64,000 nucleotides of DNA from Eggerthellaceae bacterium (GTDB lineage Bacteria > Actinomycetota > Coriobacteriia > Coriobacteriales > Eggerthellaceae), in the NCBI GenBank assembly GCA_015062605.1, contig SUUI01000008.1, forward strand, positions 1-64,000, written 5' to 3'. How positions within the stretch are numbered: the stretch's first letter is position 1; every line of letters starts with the position of its first letter. The notes under the pieces are model-generated. The model searched no databases, was not told the origin of the DNA, and saw nothing but the letters and a program-made list of their open reading frames with translations. Positions 43,800-51,920 of the stretch are shown here, piece after piece. The position numbers and the translations under genes are program-made.

Positions 43800-45125
43800 G
43801 TGAACTGGCGTTGCTCATCATTCGATTTCGATACTCAGATGCCCATAATCATGGGCATCTTGAACCTTACTCCCGATTCGTTTTCGGATGGAGGTTCGTA
43901 TAGTTCCTTGCAGGCTGCGCTTGACCAAGCTCATGCGATGATCGAGCAGGGTGCCCAGATCATCGATATCGGCGGTGAGTCGACGCGTCCTGGAAGCGAC
44001 GAGGTATCTATCGGTGAAGAGATAAGTCGCGTCATCGATGCGGTACGTGTGCTTTCAGATGAAGGGGTCTGCGTCAGCATCGATACGCGTCATGCTGAAG
44101 TGGCACGTGCATGCGTAGACCAAGGTGCTTCGATAATCAATGATGTGTCGGGCTTCCGCGATCCCGCAATGGTCGAGGTTGCAAAAACTTGCGATGCTGG
44201 TCTGGTGGTCATGCATATGAAGGGCGAACCGAAGACCATGCAGAATGATCCCCATTACGATGACGTGGTCGCTGAGGTTTGCGAGTACCTCGATCAGCAG
44301 GCTTTCATGTTGCAAGAGCAGGGAATCGAGAAGGATCGCATCTGCATCGATCCGGGTCCGGGGTTCGGGAAGACGCCGCAACAGACCATCGAGCTAGTGC
44401 GCAACTTCCAAGAGATTCGCCGGCTTGGGTATCCCGTCATGGCCGCGCTCTCGCGCAAAAGCTACATCGGCTATGCCTACAACATCGACGTTCCCGCCGA
44501 TCGCGATGATGCATCCGCTGTCGAGGCGCTGATGGCATGCGAGCTCGGTGCGAGCATCCTCCGTGTGCACAATGTCGAGCGTACGGCGAAAGAGCTCGCC
44601 AACTTGCGCCCGCTTGTATTCCTTGCCCTCGGTTGCAATGTCGCGCTTGTTGGCAATGACGGCGAGGAAACGGAAGGGAAGATCGCTCAGCTCAATCACG
44701 CTATCGGGGAATTGTGCATGCTGCCCGACTCCCAGATAATCGATATTTCTAGTTTCTATGAGAGCGAGCCTGCGTACTATGAGGACCAGGATACGTTCGT
44801 GAATGCCGTTGTCAGCATGCGCACCGGCATCCCTCCCAAAGAACTGCTCGATTACCTTCACACCATCGAGGACAGCCTCGGTCGAGTACGCGAGATCCGC
44901 AATGGTCCCCGTACGTGCGATCTCGATATTCTCGATTATCAGATGTATGTGGTGAACACCGATGTGCTGACGCTTCCGCATCCGCGCATCTGCGAACGCG
45001 ACTTCGTGGTGAAGCCGTTTGCGGAAATTGCGCCGGGCCACATCCTCGCTGATGGAACGCCCGTTGATTCAGTGCCCGAGGAAGAACGCATCGGACGTGC
45101 GCATCGTATCGAGCGATCGCTATAA
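43800..45125 (+). CDS. folP: Dihydropteroate synthase fused to HPPK (FolP-FolK)
   Basis: 441-aa bifunctional folate enzyme. Residues 1-~270 are dihydropteroate synthase: IMGILNLTPDSFSDGG, IDIGGESTRPGS, INDVSGFRDPAM and MAALSRKSYIG. Residues ~273-441 are hydroxymethyldihydropterin pyrophosphokinase (FolK): LALGCNVALVG and the signature RNGPRTCDLDILDY. The two consecutive pathway steps are thus on one chain in the order FolP-FolK. The GTG start has a perfect AGGAGG 6 nt upstream, 9 bp after ftsH. No FolB domain is present. Confidence 0.96.
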   Translation: MNWRCSSFDFDTQMPIIMGILNLTPDSFSDGGSYSSLQAALDQAHAMIEQGAQIIDIGGESTRPGSDEVSIGEEISRVIDAVRVLSDEGVCVSIDTRHAEVARACVDQGASIINDVSGFRDPAMVEVAKTCDAGLVVMHMKGEPKTMQNDPHYDDVVAEVCEYLDQQAFMLQEQGIEKDRICIDPGPGFGKTPQQTIELVRNFQEIRRLGYPVMAALSRKSYIGYAYNIDVPADRDDASAVEALMACELGASILRVHNVERTAKELANLRPLVFLALGCNVALVGNDGEETEGKIAQLNHAIGELCMLPDSQIIDISSFYESEPAYYEDQDTFVNAVVSMRTGIPPKELLDYLHTIEDSLGRVREIRNGPRTCDLDILDYQMYVVNTDVLTLPHPRICERDFVVKPFAEIAPGHILADGTPVDSVPEEERIGRAHRIERSL

Positions 45126-45183
45126 GCCCGTGTGGCGCTTCGGAATGAAAGATTGCTTCTGGGAAGAGGAGAAAGAGGTCATC

Positions 45184-45927
45184 ATGGCTATCAAAGTGAA
45201 GTTGATTGCTTCGACCACATCGACGAACGATGAGATTAAAAAAGCCATTGACGAGGGGAAGCCGGAGGGGTTCACCATACGCGCGCTCAGGCAGACGGCC
45301 GGTCGCGGTCGCAACGGGCATACGTGGACGAGCCCTGCGGGCAGCCTGTACATTTCAACCTTGCTACGTCCTGATGTTCCAGCCGATCAGCTTCCTTCGC
45401 TGAGCTTGCTCGCCGGCTTGGCGGTGTATCGTATGCTTGCCTCGTATTACGAGGTCAACGGCAAACAGATTAAACTCAAATGGCCCAATGATGTCATGGT
45501 GACCAAGCCGATTAACGGTAAGCTGGCCGGCATTTTGGTCGAGGCGCACGGAGACGCGCTCGTGCTGGGCCTTGGGCTCAATGTGAATGAGCCGCAGAAT
45601 GGCGAAAGCATCGATCCAGCCGCAAGCTACGTGACCTATGTGGCGAATATCAAGCGCCTCGATACGGCCGATTTCGGACGTGAGTTCCTTGAGCAGTTCT
45701 ATGCGCTCTATGAGCGTTGGCTTGAGGATGGCTTCGCGCCATTTAAGGACGAATTCAACGAGGCGATGCTTTTAAGCGGGCGCACTATCGAGCTTTTGGA
45801 TGCGCTTGGAAACTCTCTTGCGACAGGCATCGCGCAGGGCGTTGACGAACGCGGTTACTTGGTTCTTTTGGACGAAGACGGCTCCACGAGGGCTGTTGCT
45901 TCCGGGGAGGTTCGCGTACTTCACTAG
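45184..45927 (+). CDS. birA: Biotin-[acetyl-CoA-carboxylase] ligase, monofunctional
   Basis: 247-aa biotin protein ligase that charges biotin carboxyl carrier protein. It begins LIASTTSTNDEIKKA, then TAGRGRNGHTWTSPAGSLY (GRGRxG biotin-binding loop), KLKWPNDVMV and LAGILVEAHGD. The C-terminal SH3-like domain is LSGRTIELLDALGNSLATGI. There is no N-terminal HTH, so it cannot act as the biotin repressor. GAGGAG and AGAGG lie before ATG 45184. Reading further upstream would overlap folP-folK and is rejected. Confidence 0.94.
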   Translation: MAIKVKLIASTTSTNDEIKKAIDEGKPEGFTIRALRQTAGRGRNGHTWTSPAGSLYISTLLRPDVPADQLPSLSLLAGLAVYRMLASYYEVNGKQIKLKWPNDVMVTKPINGKLAGILVEAHGDALVLGLGLNVNEPQNGESIDPAASYVTYVANIKRLDTADFGREFLEQFYALYERWLEDGFAPFKDEFNEAMLLSGRTIELLDALGNSLATGIAQGVDERGYLVLLDEDGSTRAVASGEVRVLH

Positions 45928-45982
45928 ACGGCGCAAAAAAGAGGGCCTACACAACGATCGAAGATAAGCTGGTTCCCGAACA

Positions 45983-47653
45983 ATGCTCGAACTCGCGAAC
46001 ATATCACTGCCACTGGATGCGGGGATGCCTGATGGTTCAGGTTCCCCGCTTGTGTTCTCGGCAGCCCTAAACCAGCTACCTTGTGAGTTGCGCGATACGG
46101 TTGAGGATGTTACCGTCTTACGTCGCGCGGTCGATGCGCGAAAAAAATCGGACGTTCATTTTGTTGTGACGCTTGGGATAAGCTTTGCTGACGAGAGCTC
46201 GGAGCAGCATGCCTTGCAGTGGTTTATCGAGCAGGGGAGGCAGGCGAAAGCTCACATCCCTTACCAACCGCTTTCCATCCCCGATTGCTCTGCGTGCGTT
46301 TCGGGCGATGATTCTTTTAGGCCCATTGTGGTTGGAACGGGCCCTGCTGGCTTGTTCGCAGCTTTGTATTTGGCACGAGCTGGCGCGCGCCCGCTCGTGT
46401 TGGAGAGGGGCGCAGCCATTGAGAAGCGCGTGGATATCGTTGAATCATTCAACGCTGGCGGCACACTCGATACACATACGAACATCCAATTCGGCGAGGG
46501 CGGCGCGGGAACGTTCTCCGATGGCAAGTTGACAACGAACATCAAAAGCCCCTATGCACCTCATGTGCTTCACTGGTTCGTCGATGCAGGCGCGCCAAGA
46601 GATATCCTTGTCGCAGCGAAGCCGCACATCGGAACCGATGTGCTGCGAGGAGTGGTTCGTACACTGCGCGATCAGATAACGGCTTTCGGTGGAGAGGTTC
46701 TCTTTAACACGCAACTAGTTGGAATCAGCAAACACGACGGCATCTTGAATAGCGTATTCATACAGAATGCCGATGGTTCAGAATGCGAGATTCCAGCTCG
46801 CTTCCTTATCTTGGCTTGCGGGCATTCAGCGCGTGATACATTTCAAATGCTGTTCGACAAAGGTTTTGAGCTCACGCAAAAGCCTTTTTCGATGGGCGTG
46901 CGCATCGAGCACTCGCAAGAGGCCATAAACAAAGCGCAATACGGAGCGTTTTCCAAGCATCCAGCGCTTGGGGCTGCTGATTATAAGCTGGCGGTGCATC
47001 TGGGAAACGGACGGAGTGCCTATACGTTTTGCATGTGTCCTGGAGGCAGTGTGGTTTGCGCGTCAAGCGAAGAAGGCGGAATCGTTGTGAACGGCATGAG
47101 CAATCGGGCACGTGATGGCCGACATGCTAACAGCGCACTGCTTGTCGGCGTGGAGCCACGTGATTTCGGCAGCGATCATCCTCTCGCGGGAATGGAGTTC
47201 CAGCGGACATGGGAGAAGGCTGCATATGCTCATGCGGTTTCCAAGGGCGGCGCTCCGTATCAGGCACCAGCGCAGACGGTCGGATCGTTTTTAGGAAAAA
47301 GACACGAGAAGGCAAGTCGCGCTTTGGATCCTAGCTATGTGCGCGGGGTCGTTGCAGGCGACTTGCATGCATGTCTCCCGGCGTTTGTTTCGGAGACGAT
47401 AGAAGAGGCTTTGCCGCTTCTTGACAAGAAACTATCGGGCTTTGCAAACGATGATGCATTGATGATTGGTATCGAGACGCGCAGCTCGTCTCCTGTGCGT
47501 ATCGTCCGTGATGCATCCTTGCAGGCAACAGCATGCTTAGGCGTATACCCATGTGGCGAAGGGGCAGGCTATGCGGGAGGCATCATGAGTGCCGCTTCGG
47601 ATGGCTTGCGTGTGGCAGAGCAGCTTGCGCACGATTTGCAGGAACTATCCTGA
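45983..47653 (+). CDS. FAD-dependent dehydrogenase (COG2509-like)
   Basis: 556-aa flavoprotein. An N-terminal ~90-residue RNA-binding-like domain (VTVLRRAVDARKKSDVHFVV) precedes the FAD fold: PIVVGTGPAGLFAALYLARA, LERGAAIEKR, then the strongly conserved THTNIQFGEGGAGTFSDGKL and a C-terminal CGEGAGYAGGIMSAASDG. This is a widespread uncharacterised oxidoreductase family. It starts 55 bp after birA. Convergent with the threonylcarbamoyl-AMP synthase gene, 24 bp apart. Confidence 0.92.
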   Translation: MLELANISLPLDAGMPDGSGSPLVFSAALNQLPCELRDTVEDVTVLRRAVDARKKSDVHFVVTLGISFADESSEQHALQWFIEQGRQAKAHIPYQPLSIPDCSACVSGDDSFRPIVVGTGPAGLFAALYLARAGARPLVLERGAAIEKRVDIVESFNAGGTLDTHTNIQFGEGGAGTFSDGKLTTNIKSPYAPHVLHWFVDAGAPRDILVAAKPHIGTDVLRGVVRTLRDQITAFGGEVLFNTQLVGISKHDGILNSVFIQNADGSECEIPARFLILACGHSARDTFQMLFDKGFELTQKPFSMGVRIEHSQEAINKAQYGAFSKHPALGAADYKLAVHLGNGRSAYTFCMCPGGSVVCASSEEGGIVVNGMSNRARDGRHANSALLVGVEPRDFGSDHPLAGMEFQRTWEKAAYAHAVSKGGAPYQAPAQTVGSFLGKRHEKASRALDPSYVRGVVAGDLHACLPAFVSETIEEALPLLDKKLSGFANDDALMIGIETRSSSPVRIVRDASLQATACLGVYPCGEGAGYAGGIMSAASDGLRVAEQLAHDLQELS

Positions 47654-47677
47654 TCAAGCAAATCGGTTTGACGCTTC

Positions 47678-48289
47678 TTAAATCTGCACGGATCCTTGGC
47701 GCAGCACGCGTGGCGTATTGCCTGTGCAATCAACTACAGTTGATGCTACGCCAGTTGAGGGAACAGCTCCCTTCACGATTACCTCGACAGAGCGCAGTAT
47801 CTCGTCTTCGAGTTCGTCGAAGATTGCCGGTGCGGCGTTTCCTGAGACGTTGGCGCTCGTTGTTGCCAAGGGGCAGCCACAGGCGGCGATCAACGCTAAG
47901 GCGATATCGCTTGCCGGCATGCGCAAACCGATGGTTCCGTCCTTCGATTGAAAACCGCTCGGCACTGCGTTGCTTGCGCGGACAACGAGCGTAAGCGCGC
48001 CAGGCCAATGGGCGCGGGCGAGCTCATTGGCCCATTGAGGAACATCAGCGCCGTAGAGGTCGATATCTTCGATGTCTCCAACAAGCCATGCGATGGGTTT
48101 TTTCTCGGGTCTCTGCTTGATTTCGGATAGTTGAGAGCAATCTTTGGCAGCTGCGATGGCGATGCCGATGCCATATACGGTGTCAGTTGGGAAAACAACG
48201 GGTTTCCCCGCCAGAAGGGCCCGTGCAGCGTCATCTAGTGCAGTGCGCTTCACGTCATACGGGGCATTTTGTTGCATTTTGTCTGGCAC
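47678..48289 (-). CDS. tsaC: L-threonylcarbamoyladenylate synthase (YrdC/Sua5 domain)
   Basis: 203-aa enzyme making threonylcarbamoyl-AMP from Thr, bicarbonate and ATP for the t6A37 tRNA modification. Core motifs are GKPVVFPTDTVYGIGIAI at ~28, KQRPEKKPIAWLV (KRxxxxP-type), LTLVVRASNAVPSG, IGLRMPASDIAL and PLATTSANVSG. It is the short form without the Sua5 C-terminal domain. The GTG start (48289) follows AAGGAGAACGTAC. Confidence 0.95.
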   Translation of the reverse strand: MPDKMQQNAPYDVKRTALDDAARALLAGKPVVFPTDTVYGIGIAIAAAKDCSQLSEIKQRPEKKPIAWLVGDIEDIDLYGADVPQWANELARAHWPGALTLVVRASNAVPSGFQSKDGTIGLRMPASDIALALIAACGCPLATTSANVSGNAAPAIFDELEDEILRSVEVIVKGAVPSTGVASTVVDCTGNTPRVLRQGSVQI

Positions 48290-48425
48290 GTACGTTCTCC
48301 TTGAACCAAGCGATGAGCCTTCTTGGATATAGCGTATTGTACGCCATAGCCAGCCTTAAGGCTTTTAGCACTTTCGGGCATCTTTCAATCCGCATTGCTT
48401 CATTCTCTAATCGTCGCATTGTCAT
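48255..48425 (-). CDS. Possible small protein overlapping the tsaC start
   Basis: A 56-codon frame starts at ATG 48425, seven nt after GGGAG, and overlaps the first 35 bp of tsaC in another frame. It is basic (RRLENEAMRIERCPKVLKAL, then YPRRLIAWFKENVRA). Codon use is richer in AGA, TTA and CTA than neighbours. It could be a small protein or a coupling leader whose translation delivers ribosomes to the tsaC GTG. No family is recognised. Confidence 0.3.
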   Translation of the reverse strand: MTMRRLENEAMRIERCPKVLKALRLAMAYNTLYPRRLIAWFKENVRARQNATKCPV

Positions 48426-48488
48426 TTTCCGCTCCCATGATGCTTTGGCAAGCTCTATACTGGAACCGTAAAAGAGAAAGGACGAATC

Positions 48489-48938
48489 ATGATTATTTCG
48501 ATGGGAAGCGACCATGCAGGTTTCGAGCAGAAACAGCAGCTTGTCGATTATCTGAGGGGCGAAGGCTACGAAGTCGCCGATTTGGGTCCTTTTTCTGCTG
48601 ATCGAGTCGATTACCCCGATTTTGCAGCCAAAGTTGCACAGCATGTTGCCGAAGGAAAATCGCGTTTCGGAGTGCTCGTGTGCGGTACCGGAATCGGCAT
48701 GGCAATCGCAGCGAACAAGATCTGCGGCATCCGCGCGGCAAATGCAATCAACGTCGAATTCGCCAAACTCGCCCGAGGACACAATGATGCGAATGTGGTT
48801 ACTCTTTCGGGGCGCTATGTCGATCTTGAGACGAACGAGAAGATTCTCGATGCGTTTTTGACTGCCGAATTCGAAGGCGGCCGCCATGCGCAGCGAGTAG
48901 AAAAGATAATGCTGTTGGAAGAATGCACTGCTGAGTGA
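48489..48938 (+). CDS. rpiB: Ribose-5-phosphate isomerase B
   Basis: 149-aa isomerase of the pentose phosphate pathway (RpiB/LacAB family). GSDHAGFEQKQQLVDYL at the N-terminus, CGTGIGMAIAANKICGIRAA with the catalytic Cys at ~66, and ARGHNDANVVTLSGR are diagnostic. GAAAGGACGAATC precedes the ATG, and TATACT (48457-48462) is a likely -10. It is divergent from tsaC and 76 bp upstream of upp. Confidence 0.95.
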   Translation: MIISMGSDHAGFEQKQQLVDYLRGEGYEVADLGPFSADRVDYPDFAAKVAQHVAEGKSRFGVLVCGTGIGMAIAANKICGIRAANAINVEFAKLARGHNDANVVTLSGRYVDLETNEKILDAFLTAEFEGGRHAQRVEKIMLLEECTAE

Positions 48939-49014
48939 ATGTGTTTTACTGGAATCATGCCGTTGCGTTAGTTTTACGGCTTGCAAGTTCGAGCAATGAA
49001 AGGACTGTTCTCCC

Positions 49015-49653
49015 ATGTATGATGACCGCGTGACACTTGTCGACCACCCACTGGTCCAACATAAGCTCTCCATCCTGCGTGACAAGGATACCTCATGTAA
49101 GCAGTTCCGCGAACTCGTACGTGAGATCGCCCTGTTCGAGGGTTATGAGGCGATGCGCGACCTGCCGCTTGAGCCGATTGACATCGAGACGCCGATCGCC
49201 CCGATGACGGCATATCAGATTGCCGGAAAGAAGCTTGTCGTAGTTCCCATCCTGCGTGCCGGTCTGGGTCTTGTCGATGGAATCCTCGAACTCATGCCTG
49301 CTGGGCGCGTTGGTCATCTGGGCATGTATCGCGATGAGGAAACCCATCAGCCTGTCGCATACTTTGATAAGATGCCTTACGATGTGAGCCAGCGTATGGT
49401 CGTGGTCGTTGATCCCATGCTTGCAACTGGCGGAAGCGCCGCAGCGGCAATCGAGTATCTGCGCGGCCGCGGTGTGGAAGGCACTATCAAGCTCGTGGTT
49501 CTCGTGTCTGCCCCTGAGGGCATCGAGCGCGTGCTTGCGTCCGATCCCGACGTGCATATTTATACGGCCGCCATTGATGACGGCCTGAACGAGAATGCCT
49601 ATATCGTACCTGGTCTGGGCGATGCAGGCGATCGCATTTTCGGAACCAAGTAA
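49015..49653 (+). CDS. upp: Uracil phosphoribosyltransferase
   Basis: 212-aa pyrimidine salvage enzyme converting uracil and PRPP to UMP. It has the expected [20 protein letters not shown] start region, [15 protein letters not shown], the PRPP loop [20 protein letters not shown] and the C-terminal [11 protein letters not shown] uracil-binding end. Full length for the family. GAAAGGAC lies upstream. Confidence 0.97.
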   Translation: MYDDRVTLVDHPLVQHKLSILRDKDTSCKQFRELVREIALFEGYEAMRDLPLEPIDIETPIAPMTAYQIAGKKLVVVPILRAGLGLVDGILELMPAGRVGHLGMYRDEETHQPVAYFDKMPYDVSQRMVVVVDPMLATGGSAAAAIEYLRGRGVEGTIKLVVLVSAPEGIERVLASDPDVHIYTAAIDDGLNENAYIVPGLGDAGDRIFGTK

Positions 49654-49693
49654 GGTATTTCGAGGTCTGAAAACAGCAGCGTAATCATGAGAA

Positions 49694-49723
49694 GCTCGGA
49701 TCCTCCATACGGAAGATCCGAGC
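49694..49723 (+). other. Intergenic hairpin before the dCMP-deaminase-like gene
   Basis: GCTCGGATCCTCC, ATAC, GGAAGATCCGAGC forms a long stem with one mismatch, ending about 20 nt before the GAAGGGAAG SD. There is no U-run, so it is more likely an mRNA-processing or translation-influencing hairpin than a terminator. Confidence 0.4.
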
Positions 49724-49744
49724 GCTCGCGAGAAGGGAAGAGCA

Positions 49745-50227
49745 TTGGCTGAAATGGATAATCGACCGAGCTGGGATGAATACTTCATGACGCTCGCCAC
49801 GCAGGTTTCATCACGCACGACGTGCCTGCGGCGCGCGGTTGGCGCGGTTATCGTCAAAGACAAACGCATCCTTGCAACAGGATACAATGGAGTGCCGATT
49901 GGTATTCGCCACTGCGCGGAAGTCGGTTGCTTGCGCCAACAGCTCAATGTCCCCTCAGGTCAGAAACATGAACTGTGCCGTGGCCTTCACGCAGAGCAAA
50001 ATGCCATCATCCAGGCTGCGCGATATGGCATCGATATCTCGGATGCGTCCATCTACATTACCACCCAACCATGTGTGGTGTGTGCGAAGATGCTCATCAA
50101 TGCGGGAATACGCAAGATCGTGTATGCCAATCCATATCCGGACGAGCTTGCCCTGTCGATGCTCGAGGAGTCAGGGATCGAGTTGCAAATTTATGAAGGA
50201 CCTTGCGAGTCCGATGTGAAAGAATAG
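49745..50227 (+). CDS. dCMP deaminase-family protein (ComEB-like)
   Basis: 160-aa zinc deaminase. His/Glu and Cys/Cys ligand motifs are [16 protein letters not shown] and [17 protein letters not shown]. The N-terminal [20 protein letters not shown] and [20 protein letters not shown] match dCMP deaminase/ComEB. An extra CxxxxxxxxC-type segment (CAEVGCLR, later HELCRG) fits the second zinc site of this group. TTG 49745 is the better-placed start; ATG 49754 is possible. It supplies dUMP for thymidylate synthesis. Confidence 0.92.
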   Translation: MAEMDNRPSWDEYFMTLATQVSSRTTCLRRAVGAVIVKDKRILATGYNGVPIGIRHCAEVGCLRQQLNVPSGQKHELCRGLHAEQNAIIQAARYGIDISDASIYITTQPCVVCAKMLINAGIRKIVYANPYPDELALSMLEESGIELQIYEGPCESDVKE

Positions 50228-50261
50228 CGATTCGCCCCCTGATTCTCCAACACCGCGTTGT

Positions 50262-50293
50262 AAGGCCGCATATGTAAATATGCGGCCTTTTCG
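50262..50293 (+). terminator. Intrinsic terminator after the deaminase gene
   Basis: AAGGCCGCATAT, loop GTAA, ATATGCGGCCTT, then TTTCGCAGATTTTT. A 12-bp perfect stem with U-rich tail, 34 bp after the stop. Confidence 0.85.
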
Positions 50294-50394
50294 CAGATTT
50301 TTCCAATAAAACGCAACATTTTTCCATGTACGCCGCTTACGCCTCATTTGCCCTATGTTGCGTGAGCGCAAGAGGCTGAATGCAATCTCTTCGG

Positions 50395-50400
50395 TATAAT
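50395..50400 (+). promoter_or_regulatory. Likely -10 of the ATP synthase operon promoter
   Basis: A perfect TATAAT lies 60 bp upstream of the first gene of the operon and follows the terminator at 50262-50293. No good -35 is seen at 16-18 bp, so it may depend on an activator or be a weak match. Confidence 0.5.
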
Positions 50401-50460
50401 CAGTGCGCTTACACTGGTTGTAGCGAAGCGCTGCGGCACGCAAGTATTAATGGAAAGTGG

Positions 50461-50745
50461 ATGATGGTTCTCGCAGTTGTACTCGGGGTTCTTTTCGGCG
50501 TGATAGGTTCTCTACCTCTCTTCGCTGGCATTCGGATTGTCAAGAAGATCCCCGCAACGAACACCTACGGGTTTTTAGGTTTGTTCTTAGGCTGCATCTT
50601 CGTCTCTGCGATCTTGCTTGTTGTGCCGCTTTTAGTGTGCTCAAAAGTTGCCCATGATGTGGCTTTCGCTATGGCCATCGCTGAGCTGCTCGTGTTTTTG
50701 GCATTCGTTGTCATCTTGGGCATTATGCGTATAAAGCAGAAATAG
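50461..50745 (+). CDS. Small AtpI-like membrane protein at the head of the ATP synthase operon
   Basis: 94-aa protein with three hydrophobic helices (VLAVVLGVLFGVIGSLPLFA; FLGLFLGCIFVSAILLVVPL; IAELLVFLAFVVILGIM) and a short basic end (RIKQK). Its position directly before atpB is that of AtpI, which helps c-ring assembly or Mg uptake in other bacteria. Sequence similarity to AtpI is not clear by eye, so the assignment rests on context. ATG 50461 follows GGAAAGTGG. Confidence 0.65.
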   Translation: MMVLAVVLGVLFGVIGSLPLFAGIRIVKKIPATNTYGFLGLFLGCIFVSAILLVVPLLVCSKVAHDVAFAMAIAELLVFLAFVVILGIMRIKQK

Positions 50746-50760
50746 CAGGAGGAATTGTTC

Positions 50761-51558
50761 ATGAACCTTACAGGCGATCCGTTATTTGACATTGCCGCGC
50801 CTATTGAGGAGCTGAGTGAATCATTCAATTCCACGACGGTATTCAATATCGGTCCGTGGTCCATCTCGCAGTACACATTCTGGATGTTCATCTGCCTGGC
50901 ACTCGTCCTCGTTGTCGTCCTTGTCGCTGCCAAGCGCGTGACCTTGGTTCCCAAGAGCAAGTTCGCAAGCATGGTCGAATATGGTTACGATGCTGTGCGC
51001 CGTAACATGGGAGAGGGCGCCATCGGCCATGGATACGAGAAGCATATGCCATTTCTGGCATCGCTGTTCTTCTTCATCCTGCTTTCCAATGTTGTCGGTT
51101 TGATTCCTGGCTGCAAAACGCCGACCGGCACGTTGGGCGTCACATGGGCTCTCGCGTTGTGCTCTTTCGTTTATTTCAATTATTACGGCATCAAGGCCAA
51201 GGGTGGTTGGGGATATATCAAGTCTATCGCTCCAAGTGGACTTCCGAAGCCCATGGTTCCCGTCATCTGGTTCTTCGAATTCTTCTCCTTGGTCATTCGT
51301 CTGCTCACGTTGGCCGTTCGACTTTACGGCAACATGTTCGCAGGCCACATGATCTTAGGCATCTTCGCCATCATGACGCAGGTGTTCATTATGGATGCAA
51401 TCGAATATGCATCCGTTATGACGGCACTACCTGCCATCGTATGGTTCCTGTTCATCGCTGTCATGTATCTGCTGGAATGCTTGGTTGCCTTCCTGCAAGC
51501 GTACGTTTTCACCATTTTGTCGGCAGTGTATGTCGGCTTGGCGACGAGCGAGCACTAA
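50761..51558 (+). CDS. atpB: ATP synthase F0 subunit a
   Basis: 265-aa proton channel subunit. Five to six TM helices. The conserved helix contains LVIRLLTLAVRLYGNMFAGHM with the essential Arg facing the c-ring. Further conserved pieces are GLIPGCKTPTGTLGVTWALAL and LECLVAFLQAYVFTILSAVY. GGAGG lies 8 nt before ATG 50761. It follows the AtpI-like gene by 15 bp. Confidence 0.96.
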   Translation: MNLTGDPLFDIAAPIEELSESFNSTTVFNIGPWSISQYTFWMFICLALVLVVVLVAAKRVTLVPKSKFASMVEYGYDAVRRNMGEGAIGHGYEKHMPFLASLFFFILLSNVVGLIPGCKTPTGTLGVTWALALCSFVYFNYYGIKAKGGWGYIKSIAPSGLPKPMVPVIWFFEFFSLVIRLLTLAVRLYGNMFAGHMILGIFAIMTQVFIMDAIEYASVMTALPAIVWFLFIAVMYLLECLVAFLQAYVFTILSAVYVGLATSEH

Positions 51559-51608
51559 GTGAGGTACTAAGCCGGATTGGCACGGCTGAGTATATAGTTG
51601 GTCAGAGT

Positions 51609-51631
51609 CCCCGGAGAAAGAGGCTCCGGGG
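51609..51631 (+). promoter_or_regulatory. GC-rich hairpin in the atpB-atpE spacer
   Basis: CCCCGGAG, loop AAAGAGG, CTCCGGGG: a perfect 8-bp stem ending 9 nt before the AGGAGG SD of atpE. There is no U-run. Its place suits an element that stabilises the atpE mRNA end or shapes its initiation region, since subunit c is needed in excess. Confidence 0.6.
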
Positions 51632-51651
51632 CGTCCAAAAGGAGGAATACA

Positions 51652-51870
51652 GTGGAAACTACATTCGTCATCGCTGCTCTCAAGGTCGTTGGCTATGGCC
51701 TTGGCACCATCGGCCCTGGCATCGGCCTTGGTTTGTGCGGCTACGGTCTGTGCGTCGGTTCCGCTCGTCAGCCTGAACTCGCTGGCAAGCTGTTCACCAA
51801 CGCCCTGATCTTCGGTGCTCTTGCTGAGGCACTTGCACTGATTGGCTTCGTGCTCACCTTTATCTTCTAA
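51652..51870 (+). CDS. atpE: ATP synthase F0 subunit c
   Basis: 72-aa proteolipid of two helices that forms the rotor ring. Helix 1 holds the Gly motif GTIGPGIGLGLCGYG, the loop is ARQPEL, and helix 2 carries the ion-binding Glu in FGALAEALALIGF. The Gln and Ser that accompany Na+ binding in Na+-type rings are Leu and Ala here, pointing to H+ coupling. The GTG start is 7 nt after AGGAGG. Confidence 0.96.
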   Translation: METTFVIAALKVVGYGLGTIGPGIGLGLCGYGLCVGSARQPELAGKLFTNALIFGALAEALALIGFVLTFIF

Positions 51871-51920
51871 ACGGCAATCGAGTATCCATAACGATTAGCC
51901 ATAAGAAAGAAGGTGAACAC

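Noticed and set aside
45019-45183. N-terminal extension of birA by 55 codons
   Set aside because: It would overlap the end of folP-folK and does not encode an HTH domain. ATG 45184 has a strong SD and matches the family start.
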